NCBI RefSeq assembly: GCF_029227915.1
Contig: NC_079879.1
Location: forward strand, 3,224,001 to 3,288,000
DNA from: Hydractinia symbiolongicarpus
Taxonomy: Eukaryota > Cnidaria > Hydrozoa > Anthoathecata > Hydractiniidae
Direction of reading: 5' to 3'
DNA: 64,000 nt
Shown here: piece by piece, positions 46,813 through 58,537 of the stretch
Position numbering within the stretch: position 1 is the first letter of the stretch
Layout of the letters: each line of letters opens with the position of its first letter
Notes under the pieces: generated by a model
Seen by the model: only the letters and a program-made list of their open reading frames with translations
Databases searched by the model: none
Told to the model about the DNA's origin: nothing
Made by a program: the position numbers and the translations under genes

Positions 46813-47323
46813 TGACCCTTTCAAGCCTATCTACAAAGGAATCAATTTACAATCAACTACAATATTCAGGTACCCGTACTACATTGCTGTATCAATGCAG
46901 TGACCGGTTATTGCCCTATCTGTCCGAAAGATTTTAGGTATTGAGGTTGAGTATACTACGTTGAATACACCACGGACGAGGATCCTTTACACAGGGTAGC
47001 GTCAGGAGAAAAAGCATGGGCAACATTTGCAAGAAACGAGATCGATGATGATCTTGAGGATGATATTGAACGTCCACAGCTTTATATCGTTGAGGCTGAA
47101 GAGAACAACTATGGAGCACTCTGCTACCAGGTCGTCAAGGATAAGGATTTGAAGCTATCAGATTTGCCTGATATCGTAACAATAGGCATTATACTCAACT
47201 TTCCGATACCAGATAGACACCTAGTCAATATTGATTTTGAGAATGAACCTTATGTCATCAAAGGTATCGTCTTTGGGTACCCGTTCTACACCCAACATCC
47301 TTTGGACCATGTAAGGGATCCGA
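46813..47323 (+). pseudogene. Viral-block ORF of unknown family, leading into poly-Asp
   Basis: One frame is open in pieces from about 46816, with stops at 46942 and 46948. After the second stop it runs open through ASGEKAWATFARNEIDDD, IERPQLYIVEAEENNYG and PDIVTIGIILNFPIPDRH. It then enters the (GAT)n tract as poly-aspartate and ends shortly after it (TCKYVCSKRRQLRVF). It already contains short natural Asp runs (IDDDLEDDIE). Cys pairs occur before the stops (HCC, CPIC). No known family recognised. Confidence 0.45.
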
Positions 47324-48138
<815 letters not shown>

Positions 48139-48239
48139 CCAACCTGTAAGTATGTTTGCTCCAAAAGGCGTCAGTTGCGCGTCTTTTAGAGTCACCATGC
48201 TTCTCCCCGCGTTATAGGAGGTACAAGTACAGCCCATCC

Positions 48240-49275
48240 TCGGGCAGGGGCTTCTCTTCAGGATATTGCTGACTTCTTGCTAGCGGTACCTCATCCAGAT
48301 CTGTTTGAGGTGATCCTTCGGGAGCATGGCATGAGAGTATAACTCATTAGGCTCTCCCTCCACGGTGACGCTTATCTTCTCAATTTTTGGATTGTAAAAC
48401 ACCTCGTTTACGCCGGCGTAAGCCTTAACCTTCCCGGGGTCTATGAACAATAGTAAGACTCCCTTGAGACTTTTCGCGGGGGTGTCAATTTAGAGGTTAT
48501 ATAAGGTATCTTCTTTTTTTTGAAAACCTTGCTTCTTAGTATGCGTTCATTTGGCAAAGCAAGCGCTGGCGAGACCTTCATGAGAACTTGTCAAACTCCA
48601 GGCTAATGTTGGTGATCTTATAGTCCCTGCATCCTTGATCACATCGGCATGTGCCGCGAACTGCAGCACAAACTACAACCTGTCGTATAATTCCGCTTTA
48701 TGGAAGGGTAAATCTCTCGTCAACTCAAACATTTTTCCCAAGGGTATGTAGAAGGTGTTGCCATACGCCGCCACGATTGCCTTCTCCTCATCGGTACCTA
48801 CATGATCACTAGCTTTGATCTGTAAGGCTCTGATCGTTCCATCATTTGGGTTGATGCCTTCGAGGATGAGGTTGTTGTCCCTGTCAAATTTTGGCAGCTT
48901 CAAGTCCTTATAGACCGCCAGGGTATTGTAATCCGATATATTCTGTATCTCGTTACCGTTCAGGGTATTACGTAGATTTTTCACCAGGCTTTTGCCAATG
49001 TTACTGACAATGGTACGTTTTGTATTGGTCCCCGTCAGCGTCAGGTCAAATAAGAGCTTTAGACTACCCGGAAAGATGACATCATTCTGCGGCATGTTTG
49101 GGATATCCACATACAGATCTTCATTCTGGTTTATCGTGCTTGGTATGTGGCTTATCTGAACCCTTTGTTTTCGGCCCTTGATACCAACGAGATGCTTCAT
49201 CTCTGCATATGGGTCGTCGTTCCAAATGCACTCATCTTTATTATATATAGGGAAATCTTTAAATAAAGATGCCAA
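48240..49275 (-). pseudogene. Double-jelly-roll-type major capsid protein (broken)
   Basis: The first 200 codons are open, from SLFKDFPIYNKDECIWND through IPNMPQNDVIFPGSLKLLFD, a jelly-roll strand pattern, to FYIPLGKMFELTRDLPFHK. A TAG follows at 48673-48675, then two frameshifts (near 48630 and 48580), a recovered NISLEFDKF segment, a stop near 48496, and a second jelly-roll part (SLKGVLLLFIDPGKVKAYAG, KIEKISVTVEGEPNELYS). It ends at about 48290, before the (GAT)n tract, so the normal C terminus seems lost. The expected start codon is TTG, directly preceded by TAG, suggesting start loss. The call rests on recalled similarity to DJR capsid proteins of virus-like elements, without a search. 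Confidence 0.65.
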
Positions 49276-49603
49276 CTAATCCAGTATTTGTACCTGAAAT
49301 TGATATTGATGATGACGAGGAGGATGAGGCCAACCGGATAAACCCGATACTACGTCAAAACTCCCCGGAACGCCAAAACTCCCTGGAACGTCGGGGTCTT
49401 TAACAGAACAGCAGCAGGGGGATACGCTTTCGGGGCAGAGGCAAAAACTACTAAAATCAAAGATCGACGGCCTTTACGATCATCTTACGGAGAAGTTGGG
49501 GTTACAGCCTAATGCGAGATATTATGATGCCTTCCGGGAGGATAAAGGGAATCAACTTATTGTTAAGGAGATAGTTAAAGGTAATAAATGGTCAAGGAAA
49601 TAG
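49269..49603 (+). pseudogene. Viral-block acidic protein (frameshifted)
   Basis: Begins MPTNPVFVPEIDIDDDEEDE, divergent from the capsid gene; its ATG at 49269 overlaps the capsid gene's 5' end by a few bases. A frameshift near 49395 changes to a frame with LTEQQQGDTLSGQRQKLL and YDHLTEKLGLQPNARYYDAF, ending KGNKWSRK and TAG. The end overlaps the start of the next ORF by 15 bases. The function is unknown. Confidence 0.5.
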
Positions 49604-50539
49604 TGGTTACGAATCAAGATGGTAGCCTAAAAACCGTTGGTCAGATACAAACGTTGCTAGGTAGTAATCGCCTGCAAGACCTGGTGGTATATTCAGGGCC
49701 CAGAACCTCTTGAAAAGGTATAATAAAAGAGAGAAGGTGTCCGAGGCTGAAAATATTGAGATGGAGTCGCTAGGTGAGATCGATGAATTTGTAGATGCCA
49801 CGGAGAGCCTTATACAAGACACTTCGTTTGTCAGGCCCGATGAAGGTGGCATCACCCCACGTGAAAGAAGGGGACTTGACCTCGAGCTTCAGACATTAAG
49901 GGGTAACTTGAAAAGCCTGCAAAACAAGATGATCCTATACGACAGCGAGATTAACAAGGCAGAGGGCAAGGTGAAAGAACTTGAGAAGCAGAAGGTTGAG
50001 GCGGACGAAGGACAGCAAGCTAACCTTGAGAGGGAAATAAAAAAGGCGAAGAAAGAGATAAGGATCTGAACGATAAAAAGAAGGCCATAGAGGAAGCGCA
50101 TGGCACACTATCCACTGACATATACCCCCAACTGAGACATATCAAAGACACGCTGTTGAAAATCGCCGGGGATAACACAACTCTGCTTGAGAAGCTAAAG
50201 ATACTCTTCAAAGAGCAGGGGATAGCCATAGTGAGTATCGTCTCTGCCATTGCTCTATTGATAAGCATCATTGTACTCTCCGTTACAAGGGGAAGTACCG
50301 GAGGTGCTGCAGGCGGAAGTGCCGCAGCGGGCGGTGAAAAAGTTTTTGTAGAGAAGCAGCTGGAAAGGCTTGAAAACTTTCTCAAATACTTAGCAGGCGA
50401 GGCAAGTGTTGTGTTACACGGGATCATCGGTACGGTAATCTCGTTCTTTCATGTCCGAGGGCAACATATATACGCCATGCATTACAGCGAAATTTACAGG
50501 AGTTCGGTGCATATTGGAGTACTTTTTGGAACTCGGTGA
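49589..50539 (+). pseudogene. Viral-block coiled-coil membrane protein (frameshifted)
   Basis: Starts MVKEIVVTNQDGSLKTVGQ, shifts frame near 49700, then runs KRYNKREKVSEAENIEM and a long charged coiled coil (LDLELQTLRGNLKSLQNKM onward). A second shift near 50066 leads to TLLEKLKILFKEQGIAIVSI, a transmembrane helix (IVSIVSAIALLISIIVLSV), a Gly/Ala-rich linker and a second hydrophobic stretch, stopping at 50539. To my recollection this coiled-coil plus membrane-helix layout is common in uncharacterised proteins from cnidarian genomes; its role could be structural or membrane-active. Confidence 0.55.
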
Positions 50540-50564
50540 TGTTGTGGCTTACATTCTCCTGACG

Positions 50565-51296
50565 TTAGACCATGGCTTCAAATTTTTGCGATAGGATTTG
50601 CCTTGCTGTGTAGTTGTCTGCACCGGACCCGACCAAGAATGCCTTGGCCCCTGCTTGCGGTCCTAGCAATAAGACCACGTAAACCCTAATACTCTCGCTT
50701 AGTTTGGTCAGACCTTCAGAGGTCAAACCCTGACTTGTTGGCATGATAAACTTAGCCCAGTCCCCATTAACAATAAGCTACGACATGTCAGCCTTAAATT
50801 TAAACAGGGCATTAGGAACTGCGCCATACTCACGGCATACTTGGGCGTATCGAAAGGTGGAGTAGGGATTTTTATACTGAGAAAACCCATCATCATAGGG
50901 CATGGGTACTTTCATTCTGGTAAGAATACGACGCATATGATAATAGACATGGAATTTAAAGATTGAGTTGATAAGAGGTACAGTACCAGTCATGTGCTTG
51001 GTACAGATGCCAAGGGCTGTTGTGGCGCAATGAGTAGCGAAGTTCACATGGATATTCCAGTAGTCCAAGGCCTGGCCTTTCCAACCCAGTTGAACGGGGT
51101 CATCAAGGTATGTTGTTGGAACAGAAAATTTGATAAACTCGGGAAATACCACGGAAATATGGGAGTCTGTACTCACGTACAGGTCCTGGTGCTCAAGATT
51201 TGTAATACCAAGTTCCCATTCTCCCCTGTTACTTTTGTACTTTACCGATGGGTTATATTTGTATATATTAAACCTTTTCTTCTTAGAAGAAAGGAA
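50565..51296 (-). pseudogene. Viral-block protein of unknown family (broken)
   Basis: The coding-like sequence starts near 51296 (KKKRFNIYKYNPSVKY) without a visible ATG and runs through TNLEHQDLYVSTDSH, FIKFSVPTTYLDDP and a long alpha-helical region to FKFKADMS. A single in-frame TAG (50778-50780) interrupts it. The same frame then continues WAKFIMPTSQGLTSEGL and GPQAGAKAFLVGSGADNY to a stop at 50565. The lost start and one nonsense codon mark it as broken. It is on the same strand as the capsid gene and convergent with the coiled-coil gene; a minor capsid or structural role is possible but not shown. Confidence 0.5.
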
Positions 51297-51299
51297 GGA

Positions 51300-53375
51300 A
51301 ACAACTCTATATTACAGATATAGAAAAGCCTACTATATTTTAAGACTACCTTGGACAAGATACCAGAATTGCTCTGAAATCCATCAGTATTTGACCTAGA
51401 TGGCTGAATTTGTATGACAATACAATACAATAGTGTTGGTAAAATATTGGACAGTTTTTTAAATGGTATAGCAAATCGTACCAACATGTTGGCCGAAATG
51501 TTGGCTAAAATGTTGTCTTAATTTGCTATTAACTTCAAACCTGACATAATTCTACTTTCTGTTTAAAGCTTTCTTTCTAAGAGTTTCATCGTGAAAATTC
51601 CGTGCTTACCTAAACCACGTGGCATTTTGACGGGGGGGATACTTCTATTTTTCCGTTTATTTTTAAATACAATTGTAGATAAGATTTCATATATAGACTT
51701 TAAATGTTGTGATAAGACTCGCAAAAACGCACAGTGAAATTTAAAACCATTCCAATCATCTTCTAAGATTATTTGGTCAATGTTAATAAAAGATTTGACA
51801 CTATTTTTTGTAATAACGCAAAAAAAAAAGAAAAAAAAGATGGTAAATGGTTAGATATTTCCCTTAAGGAATATCTATATAGTAGCTACATACCTCCCTG
51901 ATACACCGAAGGATTTTTGACCCTTACCTCCTACTTTTTAGTTACTACAAGTAACAATGTGGTTTTTATTTACAACGCATAAATTATTTTTAGTTTTTCA
52001 CCCTATTTGTTCTTGCGCCGCATTGTTGAAGCAGACAGCTATCAAATAACCCACTGCTGTAATATATCCTTAGTCAAAAAACCTTTTTAGAGGTTTAAAA
52101 CCGTACTTTTCTTTAAAGTTAAAAAGTTAAAGTTTCAAAGCGCGGTGACAGAACTTTAAATTATGCCGGTAAAATTAGCGTTAAATGATCTATGTAGTCC
52201 ATTTTGGAAGATTTTTCTCTTTTCGAGAGCAGTCATTGTAGCATCTGAGGTGGACACTGTAAAGTTTTTGCGACTGAAAAAAGGGCAAAGTCATTTTAGC
52301 CTTTGAAAATTATAAATCAGCAAAACGCGAAAAATTTTCACGTGAAGTCATGAATATTTTTCAAGACGCGAAAGTTTTTTCACCACAAATAAATCAAAAA
52401 ACTGGAAAATCCCAAAGTTAGTGAATTAATTCTCCTCTCATCTCCAACTACAATAAAACTTGATGTTTTCATTTATTTCTCAGATATCCTGAAACATTGA
52501 GTCAGTAATGAATGCAGACTTTTGATTACTAATAACTAGGAAGATATCTATTTCTATCCTCCTAAAAACAAGAGAAAAAAAAAGAATAAAAATGTTACTA
52601 TTCGAGAAAGATTCTCCCTTGCAAATGAAGTCATTTTTAAATTTTACACGAAAATTGCCCCAAAATTACAATTCCCGAAAGTTTTTTTCGCAAAATTTTG
52701 CATTTTTCTTGACCTCGTGAGAGTTTCCGCCCGCAAAAGTCTTTTTCCCCTAAAGTTCGCCCTGGGAATTTCTTCGAAGATAAGCGATAATGTGGGCGCA
52801 TAGTCAATCATTTAAAGGATGTATGTGTTCAGGTTTTAAAAACATGCAAAGAGGTTTCCTTGCATGTTTTTTCTCCGGAGGTTATTTTTTCCGAAATTTT
52901 CGAATGACCTAGAGAGTTAATAAATAAAAACACGGGAGGGGGTTATTGTGACTAAATGAGTAATACGTCATCGTCACGTCATCAAAAAAACTGCAGTGTA
53001 AGCTTTCAGGTGAAATTAACGAATATTTGCGCTATATGATTGGTTATATCTGGATCATGTGACTTAATGTTGTCATATAATTTACACAGTCATTTCACAA
53101 TAACAAGAGAAACACAGCGCTGTTATTTTAAAGCACGGAAGTCGTTATAAAAAGTATTTACACTTCACCTCTGATATTTTTTGTAATCATATTTTGCTAA
53201 GTTTCCTTACTTAAACATAGTTTTCTAGTTTTGAATAATATATCTCACAATCTCCTTTAATTTAACACCTTTAACTTTGAAGATGTTGCCTTTACTTTCT
53301 TTTATTTGTTTCAGTTTTTCCTCTTCTTTATTTTAGTAGCTTGGAAGTATTACTTTTAAATAGATAGAAAAAAAG
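51300..53375. other. Intergenic DNA between the viral block and the APP-like gene
   Basis: AT-rich. It holds the CGCGAAAG-type dispersed repeat (about 52290-52760) and A-rich tracts near 51820. No gene recognised; the APP-like gene promoter presumably lies in its right part. Confidence 0.5.
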
Positions 53376-56300
53376 ATGATATCAGCATACAGTGTTGCGT
53401 TGTATTTTTTCTGTATGTCAATGATTCCATCAACCATCACTGGAGCGTCAGCACACGATGAAATCGTACCTAGCGTAGCTATAAACTGTAACATGCTTCC
53501 GTTTTACGTTGATTTGAAAACAGGGAAATGGATAGCTGATACACAGAATAGAGTTGTGTGTGATACATACGGAAAAGAAATCTTGAGGTAAATGTTGGTT
53601 AGCAAATGCGACTAAAGAAGTGGAATTTTTTAATAACAAACAAACGTATACCCAGGGTTTTTTTATCAATAAGGGTTCCATCCACATATAAAAGCCCAAT
53701 ATTCCCTTGGAATGAGGTTGAATAAAAAAAACTTCTTTTTTCAGTTACTGTCAAAAGAGGTATCCAAAACAAAAAGTCACTGAAGTCTTTCCAGCAGACA
53801 AATCCATCCGTTTTTACAACTGGTGTCGTTCAAAAAGTGGCGAGTGTAGTGTCGCGATGGAAGTAGTACCCTACAAATGTTTGAGTAAGTGTGCCTACAT
53901 TAAAGAAAGCAAGGCCCTACAACCAGACCCTTCCTCCCCCCTCCCACTATATTATGCTAAGTAATAAATAATATGTTAAGAATAAAAAAATATCTTCATT
54001 TGTGCGAGGTTTTCGAGATACTAATCAAAAAATATAAAAATACTGAACTTATTAGAGGAGAAAGCGGTTTACAATCCGGTTACCAGTGGCAAGCCCAAAT
54101 ACTTTATAAGCTTCATGAAATTTACGGATGTACTATATGAAATATGATGTACCATTTTAGGTGTTCGACACAAAAAAGGTTTTTCCTATGCCTTAAGAAA
54201 TTTCAAAGAGGATATGCCTTTTGAACTAGAAGAGTGCGATAGAAGATCCTATCGTATAAAGAAGAACACAATGAGATATCGCCACCAGAACAAAGTTTCT
54301 GCTACACTTGAAGAGAAAGCATCCAGTAGGGAAAAACTATGGAAATTAAAAAGCAGTCTCAATCGAACTTCTTTTGTCGAGAAACAAAAAGGTGTTTATT
54401 TCTCAACTTGCATTCACAAATATAACATTTGTAAGCCTTCGTTTCAATTTTTTTTGTTAATTTTTATATTCAGAGTGGTTTGACAATTATGAAAAAGCAA
54501 TGGCTCGCCTAAGAGAAGAAGAGAAGAAGGAAAAGTTAAAATTTCGTGAAGAACAACTTGGTTGTTTAGAACGCCAGCTTACCATCAACAAGCGCAATGC
54601 TATGCTCACTTATGCTAACATTGTTGAAAGTAAACCACGAAATGTCAGGGAAATAATGGGTGCACTTCGCATGCTAGTCCAAGTTTGTGAAGAAGAAAGA
54701 CAACACATTCTGCGCCATTATAACATTGTCAGAAGAACAGACTCAAGAAAAGCCTCCATATTGTTTTACGATCTCTTATTAAATCTCAAGTTTCTGGGAA
54801 TTACCGTCCGTAAAGGTATTGCCTTGTTGGACTATCTGCCAGCCATTTCAGAAAATGATGTTGCGATAAAATCAAACGTGAGTAGTTTTGTTATTATTGT
54901 TGATGTTTTGCAATGCAGCGTCACTAATTCCCTGTTATCCTTATAAAAATGTGTTGAAAAGTAATAATTAGTTTTCTCGCAAATTCCAAGTTAAAATAAA
55001 TAACTACGAACAAGCAAAAATGATAGAAAACATAGTTGTTTTGCGCTCACACTAAAACGCGAAATACTAAGACCGGTGTTAACCAGCAGGAACGAGAAAT
55101 AACGAGAAATAACAAGAACGTTTTTTATTAGAAACTGGTATTTAAACTAAAACAAGAAGCCCTGGGGGCTCTAAGAATTTCCGCGCGCTACCAAAATATT
55201 TGATGAAAACCTGCTAATTCGTTGTGTTATTGTGCCAAACATTCGAAGGGGTTTGGTGCATGAACCTCTGAAGATAAAGCACACCAGTGACATTATATCT
55301 TACAACAAACGCAAAAAAAACAAAACGTGTCATAATAAACTCCCATTTTAAAAGAAATTGCTAACAAAAAATACAGCCTATCATTCATGGTTGAAAGTCT
55401 TGCGATTGAAACGTTTATGGTCTTAAACGGCATTAGTTGACAAAAAATCAAAATTTTGATGTGACCATCATTTTCAGCATACTTTTTTTATTAACTGTGT
55501 CAATTTTTGTCGAAAATAAAGCAGTTTTAATTTTTGGATAAATTTTGTCCTGAAATGACATTTAGGTAAGAAGAAATCAAACTTTTGTACCATCATCATT
55601 TTCAGCATACTTTATTTGTTAACTGTGCCAGATTTAGCCGAAAATGAAGTGATTTCAATTTTTGGACTAATTTTGGCCTAAAATGGCATTTAGGTGACAA
55701 AAATCAAAATTTTGATGTCACCATTATGTTCAGCATACTTTATTTGTTAAGTGTTCCAAATTTTGTTGAAAATAAAGTAGTTCTAATTTTTGGACCAATT
55801 TTGGCCTAAAATGACATTTAGGTAACAAGAAATCAAAATTTTCATGTCACCATCATGTTCAGCATACTTTAATTGTTTACTGTTCCAAATTTTGTTGAAA
55901 ATAAAGTAGTTCTAATTTTTGGACCAATTTTGGCCTGAAATGACATTTAGTAAGAAGAAATCAAAATTTTCATGTCACCATCATGTTCAGCATACTTTAA
56001 TTGTTTACTGTGCCAAATTTTGTTAAAAATAAAGTAGTTTTAATTTTTGGACCAATTTTGGCCTGAAATGACATTTAGTAAGAAGAAATCAAAATTTTGA
56101 TGTCACCGTCATGTTCAGCATACTTTATTTGTTAAGTGTTCCAAATTTTGTTGAAAATAAAGTAGTTCTAATTTTTGGACCAATTTTGGCCTAAAATGAC
56201 ATTTAGGTGACAAAAATCAAAATTATTATGTCACCATTATGTTCAGCATACTTTTTTGTAAACTGTGCCAAATTTTGTCGAAAACAAATACAAATTTTGG

Positions 56301-57181
56301 CCTGAAGCGTCAATACTAGACTTCCCAGTAGTTAAGGAGCTTGGGTACGAAGTTTACATCTGTGACGGACCAACGTGAAATCCCAGGGTCGATTTTTTCT
56401 CAAAAAATGCTCCGAAATAAAAAAACGACGGTTTTAAAGAATTTCCTACGCCTTCGGGCGCGGAAATTCAATTAGGAAGATGGGAGAAATGAGGATGGGA
56501 AGGGAGTGCATTTCTTAAAAATTGACCACTATAATAAGAACAATTTGAGAAAATTTTAGGAGAGAGGAAAGCTCCAGAAAACAATTCTGTTAGAGGAGAT
56601 TTAAAGTAGTTATGGGGAGATTTGAAGAGTTTTGAAAAGATTGGAAAAAGTTTTGAGATTTTATAAAGACGTGGTAACCGCGTAAACCTTATCATATTTA
56701 TAATGGATAAATTTTGGAAAATATGCAAAAGTAGATTGTTAAGTACCGGTTACTTAGTGGTTACTGCTGGTTACTTAGTAATTACTGTTAGTTACCTGAA
56801 GGTTACTGCCGGTTGCTTAGTGGTTACCTAGTGGTTACTACTTGTTACATAGTGTTTACTGCTGGTTACTTAGTGGCTGTTCCGCACTTTCTAGTATGAA
56901 CGGTTGGCTTGCTCGAAAAAGAGGAATAAACATGTTTTTAAAATAAGAACGCATGGTCATTTCTTGTTCCTCTAAAAACGATCCATTTAGTGCCCTGATT
57001 TATTGAATTTTAGTGTGGTTTCAGCAATCTAGAGGATCAAATTTTTAAAAATTTCGCACTAAGTTTCGAAACCCTCCCCTTTATCCCTCAAGCAAATTTT
57101 CACCTTACTACACACACCTATGTTATTCTTTTACAGTTGCAACCATGGTTGGATGATTTCTACAAGTCGTTTGACGAATAA
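53376..57181 (+). CDS. Amyloid precursor protein-like, short form without visible TM region
   Basis: Five exons in consistent phase: 53376-53587, 53745-53884, 54161-54391, 54474-54877, 57137-57181 (343 aa). It has a signal peptide (MISAYSVALYFFCMSMIPS), then an APP growth-factor-like domain (about 35-118) with FYVDLKTGKWIADTQNRVVC, YCQKRYPKQKVTEVFPA and NWCRSKSGEC. A short basic linker follows. The E2 helical domain comes next, about 195-329 (WFDNYEKAMARLREEEKK; LRMLVQVCEEERQHILRHYN). The E1 copper-binding subdomain is missing. The last exon (LQPWLDDFYKSFDE, TAA) is short and predicted only from a ttacag acceptor and phase; with it the protein lacks the transmembrane helix and GYENPTY tail. 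That exon could be a wrong choice, so a membrane-bound form with unseen exons remains possible. The first four exons are secure. Confidence 0.72.
53645..53720. mobile_element. Degenerate MITE in APP-like intron 1
   Basis: Ends acccagggttttttta and the inverted-like tcccttggaatgaggttg. Same family as the element at 1800-1896. Confidence 0.45.
55151..56472. mobile_element. Inverted-end element, copy 1, with internal tandem array
   Basis: Begins aacaagaagccctgggggct and ends cttcgggcgcggaaattcaat. Inner ends GAATTTCCGCGC are inverted. Shares both ends and internal sequence with the copy at 57906-58537. It lies in the last APP-like intron. The function and class are unknown. Confidence 0.65.
55430..56310. 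repeat. 128 bp tandem repeat, about 7 units
   Basis: The word TTCAGCATACTTT recurs at 55475, 55603, 55731, 55860, 55988, 56116 and 56244 (cagcat positions), a spacing of 128-129 bp. Each unit also carries an attttggcc(c/t)(a/g)aaatgacattta-like segment. The related element at 57906-58537 has about one unit. Confidence 0.9.
56744..56880. repeat. Minisatellite of GGTTACTTAGTGGTTACTGCT type
   Basis: About six degenerate units of roughly 20 bases built from ggttacttagtggttactgc. It lies in the last APP-like intron. Confidence 0.7.
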
Positions 57182-57283
57182 AAGCAAAGAAGATATTGGG
57201 ATCAAGCTGGATAAATCTTACATTTTCGAACTGCAGTTTATCAATAAAAATCTCATGACGCAGAAATTTTTTAAAATATACTT

Positions 57284-57364
57284 CACCTCGTTCTCAGCGT
57301 TTATTTTATATATATATATCGTCGCGGTATAAAAAAGAGACAACAGGCGCTGGGAACGAGGTTG
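57284..57364. mobile_element. MITE, CCTGGGAACGAG family
   Basis: Ends cacctcgttctcagcg and the inverted cgctgggaacgaggttg, around a TA-rich core. It lies just downstream of the predicted last APP-like exon. Confidence 0.6.
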
Positions 57365-57905
57365 TAATACCCTCACTTTTTTTCAATGATAGTGCAATCT
57401 CGATTGGGGTATTAATTTTGTTAATATAACCCACTTTATCCCTAGAAGCTTCTGTTTTTGGCGCTGATTGTATCTCAAATAGCGGATAAAAGCCCTAGGA
57501 ATTCATGTACACAGCATTTTACTAAGAACAAGTCTATTTCGTTGCTCCTTATTACACTCCTTTTGAGAGAGGCTGTTTACATGAGAGGTGGCACGATTGC
57601 CAGAATGGTTGTGTCCTTCTTTTATTGGAAAAACGTTCGCCAGATGTTTTTTCTTTCAATTGAAATATGCAAAAATTCATCTTGTTCGGGACGGCGAGGA
57701 ACAAAATAGTCCCAGGACAAAAATTTACTATACAAGCACAAAGCGATTTTTTGTATATAATTACTGATGTGAGCGGGATTCCGGCTAACGTCCTGTTAGA
57801 CTCCTCTTATGTAATATGATATATCCTTGGGTTTTTTTTTGTAGCATCTATTTCTATGCTCGTGGAAATTTCGAGCCTTTTTTTTTCTTTTTCTTCTAAA
57901 AGATA

Positions 57906-58537
57906 AACAAGAAGCCCTGGGGGCTCTAAGAATTTCCGCTCGCTACCAAAACATTTGATGACAACCTGCTAATTCGTTGTGTTATCATGCCAAATATTCA
58001 AAGAGGTTTGGTGCATGAAGCTCTGAAGATAAAGCACACAAGTGACATATCTTACAACAAACGCAAACAAAACGAAACGTGTCATAATAAACTCACATTT
58101 TGAAAGAAATTGCTAACAAAAAATACACCCTATCATTCTTGGCTGAAAGTCTTGCGATTGAAACGTTTATGGTCTTAAACGGCATTTAGTTGACAAAAAA
58201 TCAAAATTTTGATGTGACCATTATGTTCAACATACTTTTTTTGTTAACTTTGCCGATTTTTGTTGAAAGTGAAGTAGTTTTAATTTTTGGACCAATTTTG
58301 GCCTAAAATGACATTAAGATGACTTCCCAGTACTTAGGCAGCTTGGGTACGAAGTTTAAATCTGTGACGTTGCAATTGACCATTTGGGACAGGGTTAGTT
58401 AGTCAGTTATACCAATACTATTCTCCTCTCAGAGAAACGTGAAATCCCAGGGACGATTTTTTTCTCAAAAAATGCTCCGAAAGAAAAAAACGACGGTTTT
58501 AAAGAATTTCCTACGCCTTCGGGCGCGGAAATTCAAT
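57906..58537. mobile_element. Inverted-end element, copy 2
   Basis: Same start and end as 55151-56472, same orientation, with about one 128 bp unit, and an insertion-like stretch near 58370-58430 absent from copy 1. Confidence 0.65.

Noticed and set aside
55430-56310. CRISPR-like array
   Set aside because: Units are contiguous 128 bp tandem repeats without spacers, inside a eukaryotic transposon.
57458-57709. 83-codon ORF as the missing APP transmembrane exon
   Set aside because: The hydrophobic stretch is short, no GYENPTY-type tail follows, and its frame does not join in phase to the E2 exon through a convincing acceptor.
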